Shown here: positions 8,483 to 18,350 of the stretch, in pieces
Layout of the letters: each line of letters starts with the position of its first letter
Position numbering within the stretch: position 1 is the stretch's first letter
The notes under the pieces: generated by a model
What the model was told of the DNA's origin: nothing
The model's input: only the letters and a program-made list of their open reading frames with translations
The model's database searches: none
Position numbers and translations under genes: made by a program
Assembly: GCF_007744075.1 (NCBI RefSeq)
Contig: NZ_CP036266.1
Span: 1,665,654 to 1,729,653 of the forward strand
DNA length: 64,000 bases
Direction of reading: 5' to 3'
From: Gimesia chilikensis
GTDB lineage: Bacteria; Planctomycetota; Planctomycetia; Planctomycetales; Planctomycetaceae

Positions 8483-8947
8483 TCATTCCTTATCGAGATG
8501 AAATGTGAATTTATTTTCCTGCCCGGGAGTGACACTGGCGGTCAGTCCTGATTTGGCTGGATCCGCATATCTCTCGGGAATCAATGAGACTTCCTGGATG
8601 ACCACATTGGCCTCATCCAGATTGGCCCCCTCCGGTGGACCTTCGGTTCTGGAGCAGACCACAGTGACCTTGTGTTCGCCAGCGATGGCACCGTCTCCGT
8701 CTGTGAAAGTGCGCAGCTGGAATTCGCCATTTTCATCAGTGCGACCTACTGCGGCCTGTGGTTCGCCCCCCGTGGATTGAAAAACAACGGTTGCTTCGGG
8801 CAGTGGTTTACCATCGAAGGTGACGATGCCGGACGCGGGAAAGGTGTCGGGACGCTGTTCGGTCCATTTGTCTTCACTGGACCCAGAGCAGGACATCATC
8901 AAAACGGGCATGGAAAGTAACAGGAGCGGCATAGCAGAGTAACGCAT
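8483..8947 (-). CDS. Small lipoprotein with a transthyretin-like beta-sandwich
   Basis: A 154-residue protein with a lipoprotein-type signal (hydrophobic residues 6-19, Cys20 after VLMMS). The body reads FPASGIVTFDGKPLPEATVVF, then DENGEFQL, GEHKVTV and a beta-rich end. This resembles the carboxypeptidase-regulatory or transthyretin-like fold. Planctomycetes carry many short lipoproteins of this type, often just after a DUF1559 gene, which is the arrangement here (the DUF1559 gene ends 97 bases upstream). The two are probably co-transcribed and may act together at the cell surface. The molecular role is unknown. A terminator follows inside the convergent transporter gene. Confidence 0.75.
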   Translation of the reverse strand: MRYSAMPLLLLSMPVLMMSCSGSSEDKWTEQRPDTFPASGIVTFDGKPLPEATVVFQSTGGEPQAAVGRTDENGEFQLRTFTDGDGAIAGEHKVTVVCSRTEGPPEGANLDEANVVIQEVSLIPERYADPAKSGLTASVTPGQENKFTFHLDKE

Positions 8948-9044
8948 TGAGTATTTATCCTTCAGACCTGAATTGATTCGAAGCAGGAGGGGAGAAACCG
9001 GAGCAGGTTCCTCCCCTGTTAACAGTTCGACAAAAGTAGAGTTA

Positions 9045-10070
9045 TTAGAATTCCCCTACCGTTTCTCCTCCGTTCTTGGAGCCCAGTGCGCCCCAGATGC
9101 CATAGGGGCTTTTACCTGAAGTGACCTGCGATGCAGCTATATTACCGGTGTCGATGTTCTCGCTGATAAAGCGGACCGCGCCATCTCCCATCAATAAGTG
9201 CACGCCCCCTACATGTCTGCTGGAGGGAGGTAAGATTCCCGATGTTGTCTGTCCATTACAGACCGGCGAATTGGGAGGCAGGATGGTGTTAAAGTTGATG
9301 TAGCCTGCACGTCCATCAGTCCAGCGTGTTCCCAGGGAGCGGTTCCGGTCCAGCAGTCCAGTGGTAAAAGCACCATTCACAAAACTGGCCCGGCACGCAG
9401 ATGGGTTTGTGGTGTTGCTGGTGGAGTTGGTGCCGAACGTGTTGGCCGGTGTCAGGGAGCCCGCTCCGGGGGGACGCACACATTCTGAGACCATAGCTGT
9501 GTTGCTGGTGCCGTCGATGATATCCCGCATGCGAACACTGGTCCGGAAACCAAATACGCCCCGCAGAGCACCGGATGAGTTCGTTTCGAGATTGCTGTAC
9601 TGGTCGCCTACTGAGAACAGGTAATTATGTTGACCCAATGTGGTGATGTCACCAGTGTCGACGTCGGACGGGCACATGATAATAGCCAGTTTGGTTTTGT
9701 AAGCTGAAAACCCTGTGTTCCAGACATAGGACGTCGATCCCAGGTTACCTGTGATCTGTTCGTAGAGTGGGGCTTGGTCCAGGTAGGGAAGTAAAGGGAC
9801 GTAAGTGCTGAAGCGGGAGTCCGGCCCACAGGTCGTGCAGGTGCTTTGATAGGGACCGATTCGGCTGGCGGGAAACATACCGTGGGTGGAATGGTAATTG
9901 TGTAGCGCCAATCCCATCTGCTTGAGATTATTTTTGCAGGTGCTGCGTCGAGCAGCCTCACGTGCCTGCTGGACTGCGGGCAGGAGCAGTGCGATTAAAA
10001 TAGCAATAATGGCGATGACGACCAGCAGCTCAATGAGCGTAAAGCCGCGTTGGGATTTTGATGGTTTCAT
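9045..10070 (-). CDS. DUF1559 protein with type IV prepilin-like N-terminus
   Basis: A 341-residue protein. The first 50 residues match the prepilin cleavage and methylation signal (QRG, then [18 protein letters not shown]), with predicted processing between G9 and F10. The segment [15 protein letters not shown] and the C-terminal motif [18 protein letters not shown] are hallmarks of DUF1559 (SBP_bac_10 type), a family expanded mainly in Planctomycetes and thought to form pseudopilin-like surface structures. The N-terminal 60 residues are nearly identical to those of the second DUF1559 protein at 31322. It lies downstream of a sigma factor/FecR pair on the same strand and upstream of a small lipoprotein, so expression may depend on that sigma factor (inference). 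Confidence 0.92.
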   Translation of the reverse strand: MKPSKSQRGFTLIELLVVIAIIAILIALLLPAVQQAREAARRSTCKNNLKQMGLALHNYHSTHGMFPASRIGPYQSTCTTCGPDSRFSTYVPLLPYLDQAPLYEQITGNLGSTSYVWNTGFSAYKTKLAIIMCPSDVDTGDITTLGQHNYLFSVGDQYSNLETNSSGALRGVFGFRTSVRMRDIIDGTSNTAMVSECVRPPGAGSLTPANTFGTNSTSNTTNPSACRASFVNGAFTTGLLDRNRSLGTRWTDGRAGYINFNTILPPNSPVCNGQTTSGILPPSSRHVGGVHLLMGDGAVRFISENIDTGNIAASQVTSGKSPYGIWGALGSKNGGETVGEF

Positions 10071-10127
10071 TTGATTCCTGCTTCGATAAAAAAAATAAAA
10101 AGGCCAGGCGAGAACCGTTCTCGACCG

Positions 10128-11756
10128 TTATGGATCTGCGATCAACGCTGGTTGTGCCTGCGAATTTGAGAAGCGGTCGGGGATGCCTCGAATAAACCGT
10201 ACGTCGGCAATCTCGCCTCCCCAGTGCCGGGAGATGTCGGAAAGCGTGGAGCCTCCCACCGCCAGAACTCCCCCCGGTGAGAGAGGCAGAATGTCTTTAA
10301 TATTGGTAAATGTCTGCTGCAAATCGGGGGTTGAAGAAAATTCAGGGGTGCGGGTATACGTCACAATGCTGTCGTTCGGAGCTGCGGTGTTGGCATCGTA
10401 GGTGAAGACAATCCGGTACCAGCGATCTTGATCCCAGCGAATATTCTGATTGGTTTGCCAGGAATGATATTGGTTCGCCGCATCCAGAAAACCGAAGCCC
10501 AGTCTGCCTGAGTTGCTGTCGGAGTACAGGTTCAATTGAGAGGTGCTGTGCAGTCGGGTATTACGATAATGAAACAGTGTGTCGGAGTCCCCCTGGCGAT
10601 CACGGCTGGGGTTGCGTGCCCAGAGCGTGATTGTGAATCGCTTGAGATCGAATAGTTCTGCTTCGGTGGTATTCAGCGTCCGAAACAGTTTATGTAACTG
10701 TGATCGAAACGGTCCGGCTGCAGTTGAAGAATTATGTGGCGCCGGTTTGCTTGTAAAGGGAGAATGTCCTGTTTCAGCCATGACATTCAGATCCAGTTGG
10801 TGATCTCCCGAGTCGCGTGCCGTGACGGATGATTCTGGTTCGTTGAGTTTCCAGTGGGCAACGATCCGGGGTTCGTTTCTGGCCAGGTTCTGTACGAAGA
10901 TTTCGGGTGAAGCTTCAATTCGGGTGATCGTTTTCGATTCAGGTTGTACCCGAACAGCTGTGTTTTCGGTCAGATCCTGCGTCTCTGTGATTTCACGAGC
11001 TGTGTCAAGCAGATTAAACCGGACAAGTCCCTGGATAACATGCACCTCGGTTTCATGGGACGGATTGACGACCAGGCCGAAACGTGTTCCCAGGTCAATG
11101 ACGCGCGAAGTGGGAGTTTCGATGGTGAGGCCTCGGGCAGCGGGAGGTACATGTGCAAACAGATGGCCCTGGTTTAAACGGAACTGATCAGAGCCGATTG
11201 CATTCAGCCGAGCAGGTCCTTTGAGAACGATCCGGGCGCCGGAAACCGTTTCCAGTTCGACAAGACCTTGCTCCAGGTGGAGCTGATCTCCGGTGCGCAG
11301 GCGTTGATTTTGTAGCCAGTTTCGCTTGCCTGTCGCCCAGTGTGCCTCCTGGAGCCGGATGATTTGTGCCTGATAGGCCGGAGGGTTCTGGCGATTCGCT
11401 TGGGAATAAACCAGGTAGCCAACTCCCAGCAGGCAAAATGCGAAAAGCGTGGCTGAGCTGAGCAGGAGTGCCCATCTCCGGTTTCCCTGTTTTTCCGGGA
11501 GGTAGTCGGGGATCGTGCGCAATTCTCCAGAGGGGAGCGGATCGTAAGTTGTCGATCGCCCCAGCGGACCAGGATCGACAATGCCTTCCCATTCCAGATT
11601 GGCACACATGCCCGCATACTGCACGAATAAGTCGCGGGCAGCGTCGTGGCTGAGCACCATTTTTTCCAGCCTTGCGGCCTGTCGCGGATTGAGTGAACCG
11701 TACTGGTATTCCCAGCAGAGGTGCATCAATTCTTCCTGTTCCTGGGGAGACAGCAT
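10128..11756 (-). CDS. FecR-domain membrane protein with LamG-like C-terminal domain
   Basis: A 542-residue protein. Residues 1-60 resemble the anti-sigma N-terminus common in planctomycete FecR proteins (LSPQEQEELMHLCWEYQYG). A membrane segment lies at about 93-117. The FecR domain follows at about 140-250, with GSDQFRLNQGHLFAHVPP and TSRVIDLGTRFGLVV. From about 295 to 530 is a concanavalin/LamG-like domain (IVAHWKLNE, FTITLWAR, GEIADVRFI). The start codon overlaps the sigma-factor stop in TGATG, so the pair is translationally coupled. I infer that it senses or binds something outside the inner membrane and controls the sigma factor. Confidence 0.85.
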   Translation of the reverse strand: MLSPQEQEELMHLCWEYQYGSLNPRQAARLEKMVLSHDAARDLFVQYAGMCANLEWEGIVDPGPLGRSTTYDPLPSGELRTIPDYLPEKQGNRRWALLLSSATLFAFCLLGVGYLVYSQANRQNPPAYQAQIIRLQEAHWATGKRNWLQNQRLRTGDQLHLEQGLVELETVSGARIVLKGPARLNAIGSDQFRLNQGHLFAHVPPAARGLTIETPTSRVIDLGTRFGLVVNPSHETEVHVIQGLVRFNLLDTAREITETQDLTENTAVRVQPESKTITRIEASPEIFVQNLARNEPRIVAHWKLNEPESSVTARDSGDHQLDLNVMAETGHSPFTSKPAPHNSSTAAGPFRSQLHKLFRTLNTTEAELFDLKRFTITLWARNPSRDRQGDSDTLFHYRNTRLHSTSQLNLYSDSNSGRLGFGFLDAANQYHSWQTNQNIRWDQDRWYRIVFTYDANTAAPNDSIVTYTRTPEFSSTPDLQQTFTNIKDILPLSPGGVLAVGGSTLSDISRHWGGEIADVRFIRGIPDRFSNSQAQPALIADP

Positions 11757-12286
11757 CAGAACAGATCTCCTGAATTCAGGCGACGCTGAATGCAGCTCAA
11801 AAGCAGCTCATGCGCGCGACGCATAATTTTATAAATTGCATTAGGAGTGCGTTTCAGCTCCCGGGCCACCGAGATGGGGCTGGCATCGGGTTCGTAGATT
11901 TTCTCCAGCACTTCCCGCTGTCGATCGGTCAATAGTTCAAAGCAGACTGATAACGCTGCCTGCTGCTGATCCAGTTCATCAATGGAGACCATGGCACTTT
12001 CCGCGACCCGGTTATAGAATTCATCAGAGAAAATATGTCGTTCCAGATTTTGACGCCGACGATAATTCAGGACTTCATATCGAACAATCTGACAACTCCA
12101 GGCCCAGAAATTGGACCCGGTTTCAAACGTATCAAACCTGGCCCAGAGTACGGTGCACGTATTCTGATAGATCTCTTCGGCATCAGTTCGATTATCTACC
12201 AGCGATCTGATGAACCGGTAGATTCTCTGGCTGTGCCGGGAGAACAGCATGATGAATTCAGTTGTGCGGTCGGTTACTACCGCCAT
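11756..12286 (-). CDS. ECF-type RNA polymerase sigma factor
   Basis: A 176-residue sigma factor. Region 2 covers about residues 10-85 (QRIYRFIRSLVDNRTDAEEIYQNT, then the DNA-contacting AWSCQIVRYEVLNYRRR). Region 4 covers about 115-165 (LTDRQREVLEKIYEPDASPISVARELKRTPNAIYKIMRRAHELL), a clear helix-turn-helix. This type is common in Planctomycetes and Verrucomicrobia and usually sits next to a FecR-domain gene, as it does here. A GAGAGG element about ten bases before the ATG at 12286 may be the ribosome-binding site. The one-base overlap with the FecR gene suggests a paired regulator. Its promoter targets are unknown; the downstream DUF1559 and lipoprotein genes are candidates. Confidence 0.92.
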   Translation of the reverse strand: MAVVTDRTTEFIMLFSRHSQRIYRFIRSLVDNRTDAEEIYQNTCTVLWARFDTFETGSNFWAWSCQIVRYEVLNYRRRQNLERHIFSDEFYNRVAESAMVSIDELDQQQAALSVCFELLTDRQREVLEKIYEPDASPISVARELKRTPNAIYKIMRRAHELLLSCIQRRLNSGDLF

Positions 12287-12500
12287 GGAAAGTACCTCTC
12301 ACTGGAACGCGACGAGAGAAGTTTTGGGGAACCCCTAGTGAATACAGCGTGAGGGGGCCAAAATTAGCCGCGGAAAATTGATTTTTTTGTGGTTTTCTGT
12401 CAATTTGATCATCAACGGTACATTGATCTCGGGCATTTTTAATAATCGTGTTATCTATCTTCAGGATTCATAGTGACTTACGAACAGCTGAGACAGAGAC

Positions 12501-12938
12501 ATGCAATTTAGAGAAATATCCTGGCAGTCCGACGAATATCAACAGGCTTGCGAACTCAGAAATACAATTTTACGTCGCCCTCTCGGAATGAATCTGTTAC
12601 AGGAAGATCTCTCCGGTGAAACGGAATACTTGCATTTCGGAATGTTTGAATCGGATCGGCTGGTCGCTTGTGTGCTCGCGGTGCCTCTCGGTTCGGGGCG
12701 GGCGAAGCTGAGGCAGATGGCGGTGTCGGGTGAGTGTCAGGGGCAGGGGATTGGTCGGCGTTTGATTCAGTCGGTAGAAGATTGTCTGGTACAGCAAGGG
12801 TTCCAGGTTGTGGAGCTCGATGCCCGGCGGGAGGCGGTTGGCTTTTATGAGAAACTGGGCTACGTCTCGCAGGGGGATGAGTTCATCTCAGTGACGATTC
12901 CGCATCAACGCATGACGAAAGTGATTGCTGCTGACTGA
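12501..12938 (+). CDS. GNAT-family N-acetyltransferase
   Basis: A 145-residue GNAT protein. The acetyl-CoA pyrophosphate-binding motif is seen as LRQMAVSGECQGQGIGRRLI at about 74-93, followed by LDARREAVGFYEKLGYV near 114-130. The full length fits a single-domain acetyltransferase such as the ElaA/YjcF group. The substrate cannot be inferred. The gene is divergent from the sigma-factor gene and stops nine bases before the convergent DUF1501 gene. Start: ATG at 12501; no strong ribosome-binding site is seen. Confidence 0.88.
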   Translation: MQFREISWQSDEYQQACELRNTILRRPLGMNLLQEDLSGETEYLHFGMFESDRLVACVLAVPLGSGRAKLRQMAVSGECQGQGIGRRLIQSVEDCLVQQGFQVVELDARREAVGFYEKLGYVSQGDEFISVTIPHQRMTKVIAAD

Positions 12939-12947
12939 TGCGATCGC

Positions 12948-14369
12948 TCAGCCGAGCAGCTCTTTAATCACAGCGCCCCCGGTCTGGCTGAGGACTTTAA
13001 ACCGGCCTTCGTGGAAGTAGGTCAGCTGGTTGTCGTCGAGTCCCATGATGTGTTCGAGCGTGACATGCAGATTGCGAATCGGGTTGACGACTTCGACAGC
13101 ATGGTCGCCGATTTCGTCCGTGGCACCGATGCGATGACCGGCTTTGACACCACCTCCCGCCATCCACATCGCCATGCCTTTCGCGTTATGATCCCGACCC
13201 GCGGCCTGTCTACCACTGCGGATGCCGTTGTCGGGCGAGCGACCGAATTCTCCGGTCCAGACGACGAGCGTTTCATCCAACAGACCGCGTGCTTTGAGGT
13301 CTTTCAGCAGGGCCGCAATCGGCTGATCGACGGCCTGCATGCGGGCTTTGTGAGAACGTTCCAGGAAATCATGTGAATCCCAGCCGGCGGCGTAGATCTG
13401 CACGAAACGCACTCCCGATTCGACGAGTTTCCGCGCCAACAGGCAGCGGCGACCGAAGCTGTCGGTTTCTTTCTGTCCCAGACCGTACATGTCCTGAGTC
13501 TGCTGGGTTTCTGATTCGAGGTTGATGATATCCGGAACCTGGGTCTGCATTCGGAACGCAAGTTCGTACGATTCCATGCGGGCTGCGAGCACCTCTTCGT
13601 GTGGATGCCGTTGCTGGTCCTGCTGATTCAGTTTCGCCAGCAAATCGAGATTTTTACGCTGGGTCTCACGGGTGACGTTTGGAGGCGGATTCAGGTCGAG
13701 AATTGGTGAGCCCGTCGAACGGAGTGCGGTTCCCTGGAAGTAAGCGGGCAGAAACCCGTTGGACCAGTTAGCAGCGCCCCCCTGCGGGTAGGCCACTTCG
13801 GGGAGGACGATGAACGCGGGCAGGTTTTGATTTTCGGTGCCCAGGCCATAGGTCATCCAGGAGCCGATCGCGGGATCACCGCCGAATCGATTGCCGGTAT
13901 TCATGTGGTAACAGGCGGTCGGGTGGTTGATCGATTCCGCCTGCAGACCGTGATAGACGCAGAGGTCGTCGGCGACTTCTGAGAGGTGCGAAAAATGTTC
14001 GCTGAGTGAAATCCCTGATTCGCCCGCCTGACGATGCTGAAACGGACTTTTAATGTAATAGCGTTTGCCGCTGGCCATCGCGGAGACCTGTTTGTCTTCG
14101 CGGACGAATTCCTTGAGGTGCAGCTTTTCCAGGGCCGGCTTGGGATCGAAGGTATCGATGTGGCTGGGGCCTCCTTCCATGAACAGAAAGATGCAGGCTT
14201 TGGCGCGCGGTTTCAGATGCGGATCGCGGGGAGCGAGCGGCGGTCCGTCGATCAGGTTCTGCTGCTTCGGCTCTGTTTTCTGTTCGGCCTGCAGCAGCGC
14301 ATTGAAAGCGACGGTGCCCAGGCTGGCGCCCATGCCATAGAGAAAATCGCGTCGTTGTAATCGGTGCAT
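12948..14369 (-). CDS. DUF1501 protein, Tat-type signal
   Basis: A 473-residue protein of the DUF1501 family, related to the alkaline-phosphatase/sulfatase fold and nearly always encoded next to a DUF1549/DUF1553 gene in Planctomycetes. The N-terminus has a twin-arginine-like signal (QRRDFLYGMGASLG). Characteristic segments are FMEGGPSHIDTFDPKP at about 62-77, FVQIYAAGWDSHD, VVWTGEFGRSPD and GRDHNAKG. It starts seven bases after the stop of the DUF1549 gene, so the two are one operon. The reaction is not known; the pairing with a CxxCH protein suggests periplasmic carbohydrate or sulfated-substrate breakdown. Confidence 0.92.
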   Translation of the reverse strand: MHRLQRRDFLYGMGASLGTVAFNALLQAEQKTEPKQQNLIDGPPLAPRDPHLKPRAKACIFLFMEGGPSHIDTFDPKPALEKLHLKEFVREDKQVSAMASGKRYYIKSPFQHRQAGESGISLSEHFSHLSEVADDLCVYHGLQAESINHPTACYHMNTGNRFGGDPAIGSWMTYGLGTENQNLPAFIVLPEVAYPQGGAANWSNGFLPAYFQGTALRSTGSPILDLNPPPNVTRETQRKNLDLLAKLNQQDQQRHPHEEVLAARMESYELAFRMQTQVPDIINLESETQQTQDMYGLGQKETDSFGRRCLLARKLVESGVRFVQIYAAGWDSHDFLERSHKARMQAVDQPIAALLKDLKARGLLDETLVVWTGEFGRSPDNGIRSGRQAAGRDHNAKGMAMWMAGGGVKAGHRIGATDEIGDHAVEVVNPIRNLHVTLEHIMGLDDNQLTYFHEGRFKVLSQTGGAVIKELLG

Positions 14370-14376
14370 ATTTGTG

Positions 14377-17190
14377 TTACCGCAGATAAATGAATTCGTT
14401 GGAGTTCATCAGGACCAGACAGAGTTCGGCCAGGGCCCGGGTTTCGGCATCGACGTCCCAGGGCTTGAGATCCTGAATGTAGTTTTCAGTCAGATCCAGT
14501 TTTTCGGTCCAGGTAAAAGACTCGCCTGTCAATTCTTCGATCATCGACCGCTTGACCTCCCGCGGAAGCGGAATTGGTTTCGGTGGATGGGCGGCGTGGT
14601 AGTCCTGCATTTCTTTGACATGCTTCAACGCCAGTTGCAGTTCCTCTGGAGTCGGTGTGCGGAGCGTCACCTGCTGGAAGGCCTGCGAAACGGCCTCAGG
14701 TAGTGGCTGGTTTTTCTGACTGATTTCATGCGCCAGAGCAATAGCACGATCATGGGTGAACTGTCCATTAAACAGAGCGAAGACCTGGGGAGTGACAGTG
14801 GTTTCGTCACGACGCTCACAGGAGATTTCACTTCCGGGCCGATTGAAAACGTCGAGCATTGGATCGGACAGAGTTCGGTAGCGGAAGGCGTACAGAGTCC
14901 GGCGATTGCGCTGTTTCGGTTCAGGCATTGGTTGATACGCGGGAGCGACCGAACCCATGATGTGCCGGGGCTGGAGCGCGACTTCCCAGTTGATTTCCGG
15001 GAAGACACCGGGACCACCCATTTCCGGATTCAACTCGCCCGTGATTGTGAGCAATGAGTCTCGGATCTGTTCGGCAGTCAGGCGACGTGTTGGAAAGTGC
15101 GAGAGCCATTGGTTGCTGGAATCAAGACGCGCGACCAGCTCTGCATCCGCAGGTCGGCTGCTCTGCTGATAAGTATTGGAAGTCATGATCAGGTGATGCA
15201 GCTGTTTGATCGACCAGCCGTGATCCATGAACCAGGTCGCCAGCCAGTCCAGCAATTCGGGATGAGAGGGCTTAGCGCCCTTTTGGCCGAAGTTGTTGGG
15301 GGTGGCGACCAGACCGGTGCCGAAATGCATCTGCCAGATGCGGTTGACGATGACACGGGCAGTGAGTGTGTTGTTCGAACTGGCAATCCAGCGGGCCAGT
15401 GCGAGTCGTCGTCCATCGGCTGTATTGGGAATGGTATTCCAGGCGTTGGGGCTCTGACGGTCATTGGAACCCGCCATAGCGCTGAGTACGCCGGGAGTGA
15501 CTTTATCCGTAGGAGCGGTGATGGCACCACCGGCGAGAATGAAGATCTCTTCGACATCGCCTTTTCGCTGTTTGGGGCCGGGGATCAGGTTGACCGCTTT
15601 GGTGGAGCGGAAGTTGTTCGACGGACCGTTATAGACGCTGAAGCAGTATGGTTCGTAGCGTTTGAGCTCCCGCTCGAAGTAGTCGATGCGTTTGTTGTTG
15701 ATTTTGAGCAAGCTTTTTTCGAGTTCGGACAGACCAAACCAGCGAAGGGGCGGGCGTTTGTCTGCGGCAACCTGCTTCAGGTTTTTAAAGCCGTTCTCTT
15801 TCAGCCAGGCTGCGATCGCGGCGTCGGTCTTTTGCTTGAACTGTTCCTGCTGTGCTTTTGTTTCGGCCAGCAGTTTTTCCGTGCGAACCTTCATATGGTC
15901 GAAGCCGGAGATGTTTTCAAATGGCTGATAGGCGACTTTGCGGTCGGCGAACTGCACGGGGGCAAAGACGGCCTGAATGCGATAGTAGTCGCGGGTGGGG
16001 ACAGGATCGAATTTGTGATCGTGGCATTTGGCACAGCGGAAACTGTGTGCCAGGAAGCTTACGCCAACACTTTGTGTAATGTCATCCAGAAACAGCTGGC
16101 GGGTGACCGCGGCGACGCTCATGCCGGTATGTTCCCAGGGACCGCTCCGCAGAAAACCGGTGGCGATCAGCATTTCAGGATCGGTGGGATCGAGTTCATC
16201 GCCGGCGAGCTGTTCGACGATAAAGCGATTGTAAGGCTTGTCGGCATTGAAGCTGCGTACCAGATAATCGCGGTAACGCCAGGCATTGGGACGTTCGTAG
16301 TCGTTGGCAAAACCGCTGGTGTCGGCGTAGCGGACGATGTCGATCCACATCTGGGTCATCTGTTCGCCGTAGTGCCGACTGTTTAATAAGCGTTGAATGG
16401 TCTGGGACCAGGCAGTGGAGGACTGCTGTTGTTCTAAAGAGCGAATCTCATCCAGTGCAGGAGGGAGTCCGGTCAGATCGTAGCTGGCCCGTCGGAGCAG
16501 CGTTTTGCGGTCAGCGGGGGGAGAGGAAGTTAACTTCTTTTCCTGGAGCTTACGCTGAATAAAGGCGTCAATCGGATGCCGCTGGGAAGCAGGTGTTTTC
16601 GTCAGGGCCTGCCAGGGGACATCCGGTCGTTGGATTGGTTGATAGGCCCAGACATCTTCCGGTTCGTATGTGCGATTCGTCCAGGTGGGAGACTGACCGC
16701 CGGAAGTGGACATGACGATTTCCCGGGCAGAACTGGCATCACTCGAACTCGGGGCAGGCAGGCTTTTGTCAGTCCAGATGGCACCGTCTGCGATCCATTG
16801 TCTGATGACATCGATTTCCGCGTCACTCAGGCGGTTTCGTTCCTGTGGCGGCATCTGGATGCTGTCATCTTTCCAGGTGACAGCGTTCCAGAAGGGACTC
16901 TGTTCCGGTTTGCCGATGATCACCGCGGCCTCCCCCGATTCGCCCCCTTTGATCAGCGCCGCGCGGCTAAGCATGTTGTATTCCCCCTTGATGTCGTCGG
17001 GGGTCGCTCCGTGACAGCCCAGACATTTTTGTTCGAGCAGAGGGCGGACTTTGCGGAGGAAGAATGTTTCCTGCGGCGTGAGCTGTGTTTCTTCCGCGTT
17101 TGCAGATTTGTTCGACAGGAAGCTGCAGAGCAGACCACAGCCCAGGCAGAACAAAAGCTTCAAGGTATCATGAAGTGTGAGCGCACGCAT
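14377..17190 (-). CDS. PSCyt1/DUF1549/DUF1553 cytochrome-like protein
   Basis: A 937-residue exported protein when started at the ATG at 17190, which directly precedes a signal peptide (MRALTLHDTLKLLFCLGCG). An in-frame start at 17244 would add 18 residues before the signal and is less likely. A planctomycete cytochrome-c domain (PSCyt1) lies at about 35-135, with the haem motif CLGCH at 56-60. DUF1549 follows (about 195-400) and contains a second CxxCH (FRCAKCHDHKFDPV). DUF1553 occupies the C-terminal third (LARWIASSNNTLTARVIVNRIWQMHFG, MGGPGVFPEI, NSNEFIYLR). The two-gene unit with DUF1501 is a planctomycete hallmark. It is presumed to be a periplasmic redox enzyme, but no reaction is established. 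Confidence 0.92.
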   Translation of the reverse strand: MRALTLHDTLKLLFCLGCGLLCSFLSNKSANAEETQLTPQETFFLRKVRPLLEQKCLGCHGATPDDIKGEYNMLSRAALIKGGESGEAAVIIGKPEQSPFWNAVTWKDDSIQMPPQERNRLSDAEIDVIRQWIADGAIWTDKSLPAPSSSDASSAREIVMSTSGGQSPTWTNRTYEPEDVWAYQPIQRPDVPWQALTKTPASQRHPIDAFIQRKLQEKKLTSSPPADRKTLLRRASYDLTGLPPALDEIRSLEQQQSSTAWSQTIQRLLNSRHYGEQMTQMWIDIVRYADTSGFANDYERPNAWRYRDYLVRSFNADKPYNRFIVEQLAGDELDPTDPEMLIATGFLRSGPWEHTGMSVAAVTRQLFLDDITQSVGVSFLAHSFRCAKCHDHKFDPVPTRDYYRIQAVFAPVQFADRKVAYQPFENISGFDHMKVRTEKLLAETKAQQEQFKQKTDAAIAAWLKENGFKNLKQVAADKRPPLRWFGLSELEKSLLKINNKRIDYFERELKRYEPYCFSVYNGPSNNFRSTKAVNLIPGPKQRKGDVEEIFILAGGAITAPTDKVTPGVLSAMAGSNDRQSPNAWNTIPNTADGRRLALARWIASSNNTLTARVIVNRIWQMHFGTGLVATPNNFGQKGAKPSHPELLDWLATWFMDHGWSIKQLHHLIMTSNTYQQSSRPADAELVARLDSSNQWLSHFPTRRLTAEQIRDSLLTITGELNPEMGGPGVFPEINWEVALQPRHIMGSVAPAYQPMPEPKQRNRRTLYAFRYRTLSDPMLDVFNRPGSEISCERRDETTVTPQVFALFNGQFTHDRAIALAHEISQKNQPLPEAVSQAFQQVTLRTPTPEELQLALKHVKEMQDYHAAHPPKPIPLPREVKRSMIEELTGESFTWTEKLDLTENYIQDLKPWDVDAETRALAELCLVLMNSNEFIYLR

Positions 17191-17459
17191 GAAACAGTCT
17201 CTTTCAGGTTCGGATGATTTCCAGGGAACAGAAAGCACAGACATTGATGCCTACAGGTTACTTGCTCAGCAGAGAGAAATCAATTTCTGTTGATCTATGA
17301 CTTTGCCCGGCGCCGACAAAGTTACACCGTCTTTCTCTAAACAAAGTTACGAATTTGGGTGGGAAGGCGCACAGGCATGCGATAGGATAGCAGGAGAGAA
17401 TCATCCCGGCAGTGCGTGAAGCCTGCTGTGTCCCGCCCAACAACAGGAAAAGGAAAAAC

Positions 17460-18311
17460 ATGAATATCCGGCTCAATAAGTCGTTATTAATTTTGAGTGC
17501 ATGCACTGCTTTGAGTCTGTTCGCTCAGGGAAGTCTGCCTGCACAGAACAAAGTCAAGAAGCAGGTGAAAGAACAGTTGGAAGTAAAACCTGGTTCGGTT
17601 ACCGATGGTGCCATTGTCGAGATTCCACCCGAAGACAAACTGCATCCGGGGTACACTTCTCTGTTCAATGGAAAAAATCTGAGCGGCTGGAAAGTGCCGG
17701 AAGGGGATAACGGGCACTGGAAAGTTGAAGATGGTGTCATCGACTATGACGCACAGAGTGAATCCAAGGGAGATAAGAATCTCTGGACCGAGAAAGAATA
17801 TGGCGATTTCATTTTAAGTATGGAATGGCGGATCAAAGAGACGACCGGTCTGTATAAGGTTCCGATCGTGCTGTCAGATGGATCGGAACTGAAAGACGCA
17901 GACGGCAAAGTCATCACCGTTGAACTGCCAAATGCTGATTCCGGCATCTATCTGCGGGGAACTCCCAAGGCTCAGGTAAATATCTGGTGCTGGCCGATCG
18001 GATCGGGAGAAGTTTACTCGTACCGCCGCAATCAGTCGGTCGCTCCGGAAGTCCGGGCCGGTGTGACTCCCAAAGTGAACGCCGATAATCCTGTAGGAGA
18101 ATGGAACAAGTTCATCATTATCATGGTCAAGGATCGTCTGACCGTAATCCTGAATAACAAAATGGTGCTGGAAAATGCCCAGCTGCCCGACGTGCCCGAA
18201 AAGGGACCGATCGCGCTGCAGCATCATGGCGGGAAACTGAAAGATGGCACTTTCAGCCCGGCCAGCAGTCTGATGCAGTTCCGTAATATTTACATCAAGG
18301 AACTTGATTAG
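17460..18311 (+). CDS. DUF1080 (3-keto-disaccharide hydrolase-like) exported protein
   Basis: A 283-residue protein with a signal peptide ending near SLPAQ. The DUF1080 fold is shown by GYTSLFNGKNLSGWKVP near 60-76, HWKVEDGVIDY, FILSMEWRIKETT and the closing GPIALQHHGGKLKDG segment. The domain resembles concanavalin-like lectin/glucanase folds, and some members hydrolyse 3-keto-glycosides. An AGGAAAAGGAAAA tract before the ATG at 17460 serves as ribosome-binding site; an upstream in-frame GTG would place 16 unlikely residues ahead of the signal peptide. It is divergent from the DUF1549 gene and followed by the haem-binding dehydrogenase, which could supply the 3-keto sugar chemistry (inference). 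Confidence 0.9.
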   Translation: MNIRLNKSLLILSACTALSLFAQGSLPAQNKVKKQVKEQLEVKPGSVTDGAIVEIPPEDKLHPGYTSLFNGKNLSGWKVPEGDNGHWKVEDGVIDYDAQSESKGDKNLWTEKEYGDFILSMEWRIKETTGLYKVPIVLSDGSELKDADGKVITVELPNADSGIYLRGTPKAQVNIWCWPIGSGEVYSYRRNQSVAPEVRAGVTPKVNADNPVGEWNKFIIIMVKDRLTVILNNKMVLENAQLPDVPEKGPIALQHHGGKLKDGTFSPASSLMQFRNIYIKELD

Positions 18312-18350
18312 CTACAGATTGATTCTGCTTTATGTATCATTTAGGATTGA

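Noticed and set aside
15097..16386. Open frame of 429 codons on the plus strand
   Set aside because: It runs opposite to the DUF1549/DUF1553 gene, whose motifs are clear, and resembles no protein.
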